From Chalara sp. BL73 (lineage: Eukaryota > Ascomycota > Leotiomycetes > Helotiales), in NCBI GenBank assembly GCA_918026815.1, contig CAKJVC010000193.1:310001-374000 (forward strand): 64,000 nt of DNA, written 5' to 3'. Below, one piece after another: positions 12,652 to 23,810 of the stretch; position 1 is the first letter of the stretch, and each line of letters begins with the position of its first letter. The notes under the pieces were generated by a model. The model was not told the origin of the DNA, did not search any database, and saw only the letters and a list, made by a program, of their open reading frames with translations. Both the position numbers and the translations under genes were made by a program.

Positions 12652-14991
12652 ATGGGTCGAACGTCCAAATTTTTGTTTCCGTTGCCAGGGCGCAGAGGTG
12701 CAAGTAAAGAAAGGGAACCAGGAACACCAAAGTCTTCATCTGGAAAGTCCGGAAAGTCGTCTTCCGGAGGCTCCAACCACCTCTCGAAGGCACAAAGGAT
12801 TCTTGGAACGGACAGTGAACTGAACATTGATTCACCACGAAGCGACGTGCCGTCGTGGAATGTTCCCAGCTCGAGATCTAGTGGCATGAGTGTATCGGTC
12901 TCAGAGTCAACACGGTCAACGAGGTCAACGACTGAAACTGAGAGTATATCAGGTTCTAACGCCGATCAGTGGGAACACGAGTCGGCTATCTTGCCTAGAG
13001 GGTATACACATCGATTAGGTACGAAGGCATCGTCAACTTTGCTTGGACAACAATATGTCGAGGATGGCGGTACCGATGCGTCTAGTATCAGCAGACGAAT
13101 GCGTCATGAGGGATCAGATTCTACGTTGAAGTCATACTACGACCGGCAAAAATCACCGCTCTCAATATCTCAGCAAACCTCGGAGTCTTCGGCACGAGAT
13201 CTGGCATTGCGGAAAGGGCATCCACAAATAGCAAGAAGCCCGTTGCTTCAGGTCGAGTCCATGGATCCAGTTGATCAAAAGTACAGACAACCAGGGCACT
13301 ACCATGCGGAAGCATCCCGAGATAAGTCGTCGCGGAAAAAACCTGCGCGACTAGATTTGACAAAACTATTTCCAAGATCTCGACGGCAGAGTATGGTAGA
13401 ATCATCAGATGCTCCGCCAGTGGTTCGGTCAACTGATATATCTCCTAAGAACGCAAATGGACGACGAAAACTTACAAAGCAAAATTCCAAGGAATCTATA
13501 CAATCACAGACATACAGTATTCGATCGACTCAGTCTGCTAATAGGAACAGACAAACTAATGATACCTTAGCTCAGGTTTACGACAGGTATGAACAATTAT
13601 CTATCCGATCGCCGATCATGGAGCAAATTCCTGAGTCGCGAGTATTGGATCCGGGACTTCATCCTAGAACGAATGGTAATGCTCGGCCATCATCCTCGAG
13701 GAGACCGTATAAAGGAGAAACCGCGCATCACTCTCCTAACGACCAGCCAAGATCTGTGAATTCACACCTGAGTCCTATAGACAATCAAGGATTTTCATGG
13801 AAAAACATAAGGATGAATGAAAACAGACTGTGGGATAACTCCAGTGCAGCCAGTATATCTAGTCGTAACACGAAGACATCACGCCACACAAGCACTAGCG
13901 CTTTTTCAAATTCAGATTTAAAGCAAAAGAGTGTTCTATCTCTATCTTCAGAATCTGAAGGTGAGAGCTCCGATGCAGAGCCTCCGAGATCTACTCCCCT
14001 AGGAAACAATTATAAGTCGCCTCATGACCTACGCGGTGATCCACAGCAGCTTTCTGACAAACGCTATCAAAAAGCGGAGAAGATGAGATTTCCAGCTTCG
14101 AAGCACCAAGCAAGAAAGGTAGCAATACCCGAAAGCCCATTCCTCAGTATCCCCGAGCCATCCTTTCCGAATCCGCGAATATCCGGGCCTTGGTCACCAC
14201 CAGATCTTTCAGCTCACGCTGATCGTCAGGCTTCAGCAGAGAGGAAAGAGAGAAGATCTTCTAAGAAGGCAGCTCCGTTTGCTGCACCAAGATCCTTAGT
14301 GCATCCAACTCCACCTCTATCACCATCCTCAACCCTGGACTCCCGTGAAGTTGACAAGCGTGGAAGCGGCCGATATATGGTAGTGACAAAGCAGGAGGAA
14401 GCACTGTTAGAAGCATTGAGGCAAAAGAGAGCGCGAATGAAGGAAAATATCATCAAGGAGCATGAGATCGCCAAATCACCACCTAGATCTTCCGGAAGGA
14501 AGTCATATAGAGTGTCTGAGGCATCCTCAATCAGTACAATCAGAGGATCCGACGGTTCTAGCAACAAAGGGAACATCCCTATGTATCTCGATACGCCCCT
14601 TTCTGATATTCGACCTACCCGTATGCATACCGCGGAGCCTTCTCCTGATCTTAGTGACTTTCTGAGTTTTGGCTCCGATGAGGACACGACGCCAAGGACT
14701 TCCTGGGTGCCACAGAAACAGGACAAGCGGAAATCGGATTCTATCGCTCGTGTGAGTGACAGGGATAGCCCAACAGCTTCTCCAACAGGTGAAGGAGCCC
14801 TTAGATTGAGCGCTGTTGGTGCTGAAGGCGTTTTCCGGAACCAAAGAACCAGTACGACTGGATCGAGGAGCTCAAGCAAGAAGAGAGATAATGTGAGCGT
14901 ACGGTTTTTAGATGATGCTAGCGCGAGAATGGTTAATGGACAGGAGTTCCTGCTTGAGGAGAACGAGAGCGATGTTATTTGGGGTATGTGA
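12652..14991 (+). CDS. Ser-rich, largely disordered protein of unknown function
   Basis: Single exon, 779 aa. The start is the ATG at 12652 (MGRTSKFLFPLPGRR); the frame is open slightly upstream but only to a GTG. The protein is rich in Ser, Arg, Pro and Asp with no transmembrane segment. Three islands look less random: the N-terminal MGRTSKFLFPLPGRR, a short helical segment near residues 575-610 (VVTKQEEALLEALRQKRARM), and a C-terminal block NVSVRFLDDASARMVNG. I do not recognise a characterised family; proteins with this kind of start are widespread hypothetical proteins in filamentous ascomycetes. Abundant RxxS and SP sites suggest phosphorylation, which is inference. Confidence that it is a gene is high; function is unknown. 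Confidence 0.82.
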   Translation: MGRTSKFLFPLPGRRGASKEREPGTPKSSSGKSGKSSSGGSNHLSKAQRILGTDSELNIDSPRSDVPSWNVPSSRSSGMSVSVSESTRSTRSTTETESISGSNADQWEHESAILPRGYTHRLGTKASSTLLGQQYVEDGGTDASSISRRMRHEGSDSTLKSYYDRQKSPLSISQQTSESSARDLALRKGHPQIARSPLLQVESMDPVDQKYRQPGHYHAEASRDKSSRKKPARLDLTKLFPRSRRQSMVESSDAPPVVRSTDISPKNANGRRKLTKQNSKESIQSQTYSIRSTQSANRNRQTNDTLAQVYDRYEQLSIRSPIMEQIPESRVLDPGLHPRTNGNARPSSSRRPYKGETAHHSPNDQPRSVNSHLSPIDNQGFSWKNIRMNENRLWDNSSAASISSRNTKTSRHTSTSAFSNSDLKQKSVLSLSSESEGESSDAEPPRSTPLGNNYKSPHDLRGDPQQLSDKRYQKAEKMRFPASKHQARKVAIPESPFLSIPEPSFPNPRISGPWSPPDLSAHADRQASAERKERRSSKKAAPFAAPRSLVHPTPPLSPSSTLDSREVDKRGSGRYMVVTKQEEALLEALRQKRARMKENIIKEHEIAKSPPRSSGRKSYRVSEASSISTIRGSDGSSNKGNIPMYLDTPLSDIRPTRMHTAEPSPDLSDFLSFGSDEDTTPRTSWVPQKQDKRKSDSIARVSDRDSPTASPTGEGALRLSAVGAEGVFRNQRTSTTGSRSSSKKRDNVSVRFLDDASARMVNGQEFLLEENESDVIWGM

Positions 14992-16150
14992 TATTGAAGA
15001 AAAACTTGGATAAGAAGTACTTTACGGCATTCAATAAGGGGCAATGGAGTATACATAGGAAGGGGAGGGGCCTTGTACTTGTAACGGATGGGGGAAAGGT
15101 CTTGACGACATGGACGTCTTTCTTTTGTTTGGTCTTCTCTTTTACGTAGGCGAGCGGCATTTTGTACCATTTATACCCTGTTTCTTTGCGTTATTCTGGC
15201 ATTGGGGTGTATAGAATGAGATGGAGTTGGCATCGCGAAGATGAACTGTAATATAATACTATACAAAGATACAAAACGAGTCACAGCTCATGCAATGCAA
15301 CTTGGTTCGAGTCTGGAAGGTATCTCTGTCATGGTTTGGTTAAGTCTACGGAAGCCTTAAAGCCTCCTCAGGAATCAGGTGGAAGTTGCAACTTAGAACC
15401 CTGCAGCTGACCATATGTTTCTCATTTATTGCCATCTGATCTTTCACTGAATGGATTGGAACAGGAATACTCAGCTTGGTATTGGTCCACGTAAAATGTG
15501 CTAAAGCCTCTTATGCTACATGTGACTGAAAAGACAGACCAAACCTAATGCTTTAGGATCTATGACGATCATGTGCATGTTGTGCAGTAGAATCTCTTGG
15601 TGTTGAAATAATTCCCCGCCATAAGTTGAACATACCAAGCCCAGCCTCAGACACCAACTTGGTAAATGAAATATTCCGTTCGAAGAGACCTTGTAAACAT
15701 TTAAGAAGGCACTCTCCGCTGCAAATAAATGATCATGACAATAACAATCACAGATTCTGAAGCTTGGTTACAGAATCGACCTCTCGCACCATTAACCCCT
15801 GGAGGGCTGGAAGAGTGGGCTGCTTTAAACCATTTTTGATTGGACAACCCCTTAAAGAACGCAAATATCTGGGGATGTGGCAGCATTGCAGCAGCACATT
15901 GCAGCCCTGTCGAGCCTGTCTGTGGCTTGGAACCGAATCCTAGTTCTAGCCCAAAATAAGAAGTGCCATCGATTCATTTGATTCTGAAGGCCATTTCCAC
16001 CCTTTTTCCTTTCCTCACACCGCCAGCCTGCACAAGAGCATTGCTCATCGACAATTGCATGATTTTTGTTTAGCTGGAAGGATCTTGCTTTGAAGCTTCT
16101 TGCGCGAGGAAACCGCCATATCGAAGGAGATTTGGAAACCCAAGCCCCTT
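14992..16150. other. intergenic
   Basis: 3' flank of the disordered-protein gene and promoter of the transporter gene. No frame over about 65 codons belongs to a plausible product apart from a long antisense frame that overlaps the preceding gene and is rejected. A sequence resembling a tRNA B box at about 15304 lacks an A box and a pairing stem. Confidence 0.6.
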
Positions 16151-17845
16151 ATGGCAGTCTCTGATGCGCCGGGCGCGTCCTTCGTAGGCGTGCAATTAAA
16201 GCATGTCTCGCTCATTACTGTAGGATATTCGCATTTGGGTTGTTGCAAGAGATGCTAACTTTGAGAACAGCTTACATTCCAAAATTCCGCCCTCATTCTC
16301 GTGCGTACCCCTCGATCGCATTGCACCAGAGAAATTCAAAGAGTAACCAATTGACAGTATATAGATTTTACACTATTCACGAATAATGCCCCAAGTCGAC
16401 GGCCATCGATACTTTACATCAACAGCTGTTTTCCTCAATGAGGTTATAAAACTTGCTGTCTCCTTGACAATAGCAATGTACGATATTTCACGAAGTCTAC
16501 CCCCGAGTACACCTGCCACAGTACTTTTCGAGCAGCTATACATGTCTGTTTTCTCTGGAGATGGGTGGAAATTGGCAATCCCTGCAACATTATACACACT
16601 TCAGAATTCTCTGCAATATATAGCAGTAAGCAATTTGGATGCGGTCCACTTTCAGATTCTGTATCAGCTCAAGGTAGGAAACTTGCTACACTTGTATGAA
16701 CCGCGCCTAAAATTAGTCGGCAGATCCTCACGACGGCTGTCTTCAGCGTAACCATGCTTGGGCGAGCACTTTCTTCCAAAAAATGGATTGCGCTCGTTCT
16801 CCTGACACTTGGCGTTGCGATTGTCCAGCTCCCGTCGAGTAACCCTGCTGGGCATGACGTTCTCAAAAATGCTGACTCAAGATTCTACTTCCCTCGATCT
16901 TTTCACGAGCTGGGCCAATTGAGCACGGGTGCGGTCGAGGTGGCAAGAGAGTTGACTCGACGTGGCATGGAAGGACTTTCGGAAGGACTCCAAAAACGAT
17001 CTGCTACATATGAGGGGATACAAGAAGATCTGGGCATGACAAAACCGCCGGTCATGAACTATTCCATCGGTCTTTCAGCTGTTTTGACCGCAGCTCTCAT
17101 ATCTGGTTTGACTGGGGTGTATTTTGAGAAGGTCTTGAAGGAATCTACGCAGCACGTTACGGTCTGGACGCGCAACGTTCAGCTTTCGTTTTACTCCCTA
17201 TTTCCAGCTCTATTTATTGGAGTCATCTTCAAGGATGGAGATGAGATAGCGAAGAATGGATTCTTCGATGGTTATAATGCGGTCGTGGTAAGCCTAAACT
17301 AGATCTTGCTACTCTTCCCGTCTCTGAAAGGAAAATCATATCTATCGAATCTAGGCTAATTTTGGACAAGTGGACGGCGATAATTTTCCAAGCCTTAGGC
17401 GGAGTCCTTGTAGCTATGTGCATTAATTACGCAGACAACATTGCAAAAAACTTTGCCACTAGTATCAGCATTGTCTTAAGCTTTTTATTTAGCGTATGGT
17501 TCTTTGAGTTTCAAGTCACGCTGAATGTAAGTGAAAGTATATTCATGAGGACGGAATAGTGTTAACTTCGTGTAGTTCATATTCGGTACTGCTATCGTCA
17601 TCTTTGCGACATATTTATACAGCAACCCGGATCGAAAGCGAAGCCGCTCTGGACCTATCAATATTGCAAATTATGAGAAGACTACTATCGACACGTATAC
17701 TCCAAGAGAAGAAATTAGACCAAGTCTACAACTTCCAGTGGAAAGTGTCAAGAACGCTGCATTGTCAACATCAAGACCAAGCTCGCCCATGAGACACCAC
17801 TCACGGGTTGGGTCATCTAGGGGGAAAATAAAGAGAGATGATTGA
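16151..17845 (+). CDS. nucleotide-sugar transporter, UDP-galactose transporter type
   Basis: Six exons give about 465 aa: 16151-16219, 16271-16300, 16365-16673, 16724-17287, 17371-17526 and 17576-17845; introns are 49-83 nt and all junctions keep frame. The second exon is only 30 nt and encodes LTFQNSALIL, the family's first-helix signature, leading into LHYSRIMP. Further landmarks are DGHRYFTSTAVFLNEVIKLA, NSLQYIAVSNLDAVHFQILY, LLLTLGVAIVQLP and NYADNIAKNFATSISIVLS, with hydrophobic helices throughout. Family members (S. pombe Gms1, SLC35A) exchange UDP-galactose or UDP-GlcNAc for UMP across the Golgi membrane. The substrate cannot be fixed from sequence alone. A soluble loop between helices (about residues 175-235) is longer than in animal homologues, and the C-terminal 65 residues are polar, presumably cytosolic. 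Confidence 0.92.
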
Positions 17846-18474
17846 AAATATTTTGGCAACAAAACAGAGGTAGAACTATCCACTGTATGCCAAGCGGCAG
17901 GTGCTTAAGCACCTTGTATAGAAAAGCCTGAGTGTGCCAGTGCAAAAAAGAACGGAAGGATGCTTTGTTTCGGGCATGATACATGGCGTTTTTGACATTT
18001 GCCTGATCCGAGGCGGCTGGGTACGGCATTGCGGTAGATATTTGGACAGTTATGATAAATCACGAGTCATGCGTAAGAGAATATGGTGCATGGCGTTATT
18101 GTAATTTGGTTAGACTTGAAGAGTCTTGTGTATGAAAGCTTTGTCCAATTTAAAGGCGCTTTTGAGGGGGTATACCTCTAAAACGGTGCATCTTATTCAG
18201 GGGCTTTCGCTTGTCGTCTTCACATTAGTCACGTGGGGCTGTCTTGCCAGAGTTGGAAGTGCCTGTCCTGCCTTCCATGTGTGATCCAGCCTTCAGGCAA
18301 CTTTCTTCCCGTGTCTCAGTAGCAATCTGTATCTTACCAAGTGAAGTAGAATGCATGTTTCTCTTGGTCCCGACTGGAACCCACTCTGTCACGACTTTAC
18401 GTCCCAAGCTTTGTAGTTTGCCTGGATTCCTCCAGAGCAGGGCTCGCTGGTTTGAGTGTTTCCCACAATCAGGG
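17846..18474. other. intergenic
   Basis: Short tail-to-head gap between the transporter and the MER3-type helicase. An open frame upstream of 18475 is continuous with the helicase N-terminus but has no family support, so the start was placed at the ATG at 18475. Confidence 0.55.
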
Positions 18475-21400
18475 ATGTCCAGTATGGAATTGGATCCTGA
18501 TATGGAGCGTATTCTTAGCGATCACTCGAATACATATGGTGAGAATGGTCATGATCGTAATTTTAGCTTCAAGCCTACACAGAGTCATGGAGGACAAGAA
18601 CGCAATGGTTCTGGAAGTCTGCAACCATTTGGTCGCTCTTCCTTCCATCCTCGCCCCAGGGAATTCAATTTCGCCCCTGCATCAAGACAAACAGCTACAA
18701 AATTCATGTTTCCCAATGACATTGGTTAGTGGACAAGCCTGCTGTGTTTCGAAGCTTATGATTTACAGGTGAAAACGCCTTCAACCATGAGCCAGCTATT
18801 CCTAGACTACCGACATCGAATATGGGTCCAGCCAGAATTTCCCTTGGACCACGGCCGACCTACAACCAGCGGGAACAAGAGCCAAGAGCCAAGAGCCATG
18901 ATCAGTACGGACCATCAATTCAAATTTACTCAGAACTTGCGTCAAGGACTACCTATAAATCAAGCACAAATGGAGGTAGCTAGTATGCAAACGACACAAA
19001 GTCCTCTAAGCCGGTTAGTCACCAATATGCTTCTACCGAGATCAGTGCCACAGTCGAACATAGCATCGGAAAATTACATCCAGGGCGTACAGCAGGAGAG
19101 ACTAGCACAGCTGCAACCTCCTAAGCAACAGATTACTCCACCTTTCAACTTGAGTAAGTCTGGCCCATTTCAAGAGGACTATTCTTAAGTGTTTCTCTAA
19201 TATTCACAGGCGGCTTTCAATACAGTCCAGAGGACCGACAAATCCTTACTTCTTCTCCCCCATTCCTTCCGAGTTCCAGCCCTACAACTCGGTTCAGCTT
19301 ACGTCGAGTCACCCACCATACAGGCTCGCAGACGTCATATCCGCGGCTGGAAGACAATTATACTCGATATAATGAACCTCCTGTAACACCACCTCATCAA
19401 ATCGCAGCTCCAATATTGCGTCCGGTCAGCCCTAATGGACCCACAATACCCCTCGGTCATGCACCACCGATGGCACATGGAATTCAATTAGTATCTCCGC
19501 ATGAGCTCCCAGATCGATTTCGCCAAGTCTTCCCATACGAATTGTTCAATGCTGCACAGTCCAAATGCTTTGCACCAATCTATGAGGGCAATGACAATAT
19601 AGTAGTGTCTGCTCCAACGGGCTGTGGGAAGACCGTGCTTCTAGAGCTGGCAATTTGTAAACTAGTTGAGAGTCATAGGTCAGGGGAGTTCAAGATTGTG
19701 TATCAAGCACCTACGAAATCGCTCTGCTCAGAGCGTGTGCGGGACTGGACGAAAAAGTTCAGTCATTTGAGTCTTACCTGTGCTGAGTTTACAGGTGATA
19801 CGGAACAGTCAGAGATGAACAAAATTCGAAATGCCTCTATTATCATAACGACACCCGAGAAATGGGATAGTATGACCCGCAAGTGGTCGGACCATCAAAA
19901 ACTGCTTCAAATGGTGAAGCTGTTTCTTATCGATGAAGTCCATATTCTAAAGGATATTCGAGGCGCGACTCTTGAAGCTGTTGTATCTCGCATGAAAGCA
20001 TGTGCTGTTAACGTTCGATTCGTTGCTACGAGTGCAACAGTCCCAAACTCTCAGGACATAGCTGTATGGCTGGGTAAAGATCATGTAAACCAGCGGCTGC
20101 CTGCTCACCGGGAAGCATTTGGAGAAGATTTCAGACCAGTTAAGCTACAGAAAATTGTGCATGGCTTTGAATGTAAAGGTAACGATTTTCAGTTTGAGAA
20201 AGTGCTTGACAGCAAGCTTCCCGCGCTGTTACAAAAGTATACACAGAAAAAGCCAATTATGGTCTTTTGTTTGACGCGGAAATCGTGTGAAGGAACCGCG
20301 GTGATTCTCGCTGAATGGTGGACTAGACAGCGGGTTGTAGACCGAGCATGGCCTGTGCCCATTCGCCGTACCGTTGTCGCCAACAAGGAACTGCAATCCC
20401 TAGTAGAATGCGGCGTAGCCTTTCACCATGCCGGCCTCGAACCTATGGATCGTATGGCTGTTGAAACTGCATATCTGCAAGGCAGTATCAATGTAATCTG
20501 CTGTACTTCGACCTTAGCAGTCGGTATTAACCTACCCTGTCATCTGGTTGTTTTGAAAGGAACCGTTGGGTTCCAGAGTGGCAGCCTAGCTGAGTACTCA
20601 GATTTGGAAGTCATGCAGATGTTGGGACGAGCTGGAAGACCACAGTTTGACGACAGCGCAATTGCTCTTATCCTTACCCGCTCACGCAACGTCGATCGAT
20701 ACAGGCAGATGATTTCTGGTAAAGATATATTAGAAAGCACTCTTCACTTGAACTTGATCGAACATCTCAATTCTGAAATTGGTCTCGGCACCATAAAGAA
20801 TCTTCATACAGCGCAACTGTGGCTGAATGGAACATTTCTGAGCGTGCGGATGAGACAGAACCTGGACTACTACAAGCTAGAAGGTATCGCCCCAAGCAGA
20901 GATGTTGACGAGCAACTTCGCCTCGTCTGTGAACGAGATGTTAAGCTTCTTCAGGACCATGAGCTCATCACACAGAAGAATACGTTTGGATGTACCGAGT
21001 ATGGTAACGCTATGTCTCGGTATATGGTGCAATTTTCTACTATGAAATTACTTCTTGGTTTACCATCCCAGGTGAAGCCTGAACAAATCGTAAGCATATC
21101 ATTATCTTGGAAGAGAGGGATTAACGAGTTTAGCTCAATGTCCTCTGTCAGGCACCAGAATTTGGCGACCTTCGTATCAAAGCCAACGAAAGATCGCTAT
21201 TGAAAGAGCTGAACAAGTCTGCCTCCATCAAGTATCCTGTTCAAGGACCTATCTACAATAATACGTCTCACAAGATATCTATTATCATTCAAGCTCAATT
21301 AGGCGGTGTCGAACTTCCGGATGATAAAGATATCAGTATTTCTCGGAGACAGTATGCAATGGAAAGGACTATCATATTTGAGAGAGCTCAACGGCTAATT

Positions 21401-23611
21401 CGATGCATCATTGATTGTAAATCTTGGGATTGTGATGCTGTCTCAACTCGACATGCCCTTCTCATTGCCAGAAGCATTGCCGCGGAATCCTGGGAGAGTT
21501 CCAATCTGCAACTAAGACAATTGCCACATATTGGCCCTGCAGCAATCCGGAAACTTGCTGCAGGTAATATCAATAGCGTTGAAAAGTTTGCCAGCTTGGA
21601 AACAAATGACATCGAGCGTATCATTGGACGAAATCCTCCTTTTGGACGAAATATGCTAAATGCTGTGGCCTGGTTTCCTCTCCTAACCATTACAGCAGGA
21701 ATTATTGGAACACTGCCGTCAATATCTGGCGAAAATCCTAAAGTCAAACTCAAAGTTTGCCTTGGATACAAAAATTCAAAGGTCCCGACCTGGAATGGAA
21801 AGAAGCCATCTTTGACGTTTATGGCTGAAACTTCGAGTGGCAATCTGGTTCACTTCTGGCGTGCAAACATTCAGAAATTAAGGGCCGGGACGGAGTTAAA
21901 ATTTACTGTCGAATTAAGTAGTCCTGAAGATGAAATTTCTTGTTGCTTTGCCTGCGACGAGATCGTGGGCACTGTGCAGTCATTTCGGTTGAACCATAAT
22001 ATTCCTGCCTCTGCGTTCCCACCACCAGCAAAAAGAATCAAAAATTCCTTGTCATCTGTCAATGAAGAGCAGTGCAACGAGAAGAATGACGACTTTGGAG
22101 ACGGCGGATTCGAGGATGAGGAACTTCTCGCAGCTGTCGAAAATCTTGAAGCCCCTCAAACTGATTATGGATCAGATAATTTCAGAGACATTGATGAGAT
22201 AGATGACCCTCCCAAATTTCTTGGTGTTAAAGTTGACGAATCAGAAGAAGGTCTGGAGTCTACACAGCTGGAAAACGGCAGATGGACCTGTAATCACCAT
22301 TGCAGTCGTGGTCGGCCACTCAAAAATGGACAACCATGTAAGCATAAATGCTGTAGTGACGGTCTTGACAAGCCTAGAAAAGTCAGAAAGCGGGTGAGTT
22401 TTCAATGATTTAAGATTCAAATTCTCCGTCCTCATCTCATCACAGTCTTCTTACGGGACAGGGGGGCTGCCGCTACCATTGACTCAGGTATGCCCGTTGT
22501 AGATCAACATGGGATCAATTGCTAACAGCATTTAGTCGAAGACTCAGAAGGTCTGCATATTCGAAATATCCCCTGACAGCCTTTCGGATTTGCTGATTGA
22601 GTTTTAGTTAATTTCTTCTAAGGAGCCCTCTCAAGCCAATGGTAAAAACCACAGAGCAACTGAGAATAATCCGCGAGCTGCTACTAAATCCACTAATACC
22701 AAGAAGGTTGGTAGTACACTCGCACGTACTTACAGACAATTATTAACAATCCTAAGCTGACCAGAGGGTCAACCTACTCGAGGTCCCCGATGTTTGATGA
22801 TGAGCACTATGCTGGTGCGGAAGTCATTAGCCTTGCTGAAGGAGAGTCACAAGTTCCGTACTCAAACTTTACACCAAGAGAGTATAGCAAGTTTCATGAC
22901 CTTCAGACGACGGCGCGGGAAGACGTAAACGTAACACGCCCTAAGAGAAAGCCGCAATTTTCATATGCAAGTGGCGACGAGCCAGATCTTCCGTTTCTCA
23001 GGCAGGATCCTGTGGACCATGATGATCCGCTGGGTTTCACTCCTTCACCAGATGGGCATCTGCCTTCCTTATCAACACTTCTGAACGCTCACACAGATTC
23101 CCCTGACCTACATAAGCCTTCATGGGGTACCCAGCATACGACCAATTCTGTATCATCGATGCACGGAGGCTCAATGGATAGTCTTGAAGCAGCGATGCTT
23201 GATCTCGATGACCCTGTCCTTCCAGAGAAATCTTCACAACCCAAGCTAGATTCAAGCTTTGAGAATGGCGTCATTGACTACGATGCTTGTGGTAAAGGTA
23301 CTCAAGATGAGGACGTATACTCCAGTCCATTGATGCGGGCCACCCATCAAAAGCACCAGCTTGACTCACCACGTCCCATTTTCAAGCGAGCTCAAGAACT
23401 ATCTTTCGGTCCTGGCCAATCGTATAGCAATCAAACTCCGCGCTCCGACCCACCTGTCACCAAGCATCGGAAAGCTGAGCAAGCCTTATTTACGTCTGAG
23501 GACCTTGTGAAAGAAGAAAACGCCTCTCAGAAATTATTACCCGCTTGGGTTGATGAAATGGATCCTGATATTATTGAGAGCTTGAAAGATATCGTTGATT
23601 TCATTGATTGA
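18475..23611 (+). CDS. mer3: MER3/HFM1-type meiotic DNA helicase
   Basis: Nine exons give about 1572 aa: 18475-18724, 18769-18975, 19019-19153, 19210-21089, 21152-22393, 22446-22487, 22536-22550, 22608-22710 and 22767-23611. The big exon carries the SF2 Ski2-like core: Walker A APTGCGKT (about 332-339), DEVH box (about 439-442), SATVPN, HHAGL, and GRAGRPQFDD. A winged helix and Sec63-type region with HLPHIGPAA-like helix-hairpin (LRQLPHIGPAAIRKLAAGN) follow. Near the end of exon 5 is the Cys/His cluster CNHHC-CKHKCC that is typical of HFM1/MER3 tails. In yeast Mer3 unwinds and stabilises joint molecules during class I crossover formation. The N-terminal ~300 residues and the C-terminal ~400 are disordered. 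Uncertain points are the 43-nt intron 18976-19018, needed to step over an in-frame TAG, and the 15-nt exon. Confidence 0.9.
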
Positions 23612-23810
23612 ATTTATCATTACGGATAGATAAGGAGGGCTGAACTTGCTGTATTTTGCTTCGGAATCTAGATGAAAAAGAAAGTTTTGCTATTGAACTT
23701 CCGCAACGGCGTTGTAAACATCCAAGTTATATCATGTTGAGGAACAATAGCTATGTCCAGATGATATAATCTTGTTCTGCCCATTCCTTTTCCATATATA
23801 TCCACATTTC

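Noticed and set aside
14226..15170. 314-codon minus-strand frame opposite the disordered-protein gene
   Set aside because: It is the antisense shadow of a Ser-rich coding sequence. The translation is Leu/Ser-rich without splice logic or family features, and the sense gene is the better explanation.
15295..15325. B-box-like GGTTCGAGTC, considered as a tRNA
   Set aside because: No A box at a suitable distance and no acceptor-stem complementarity.
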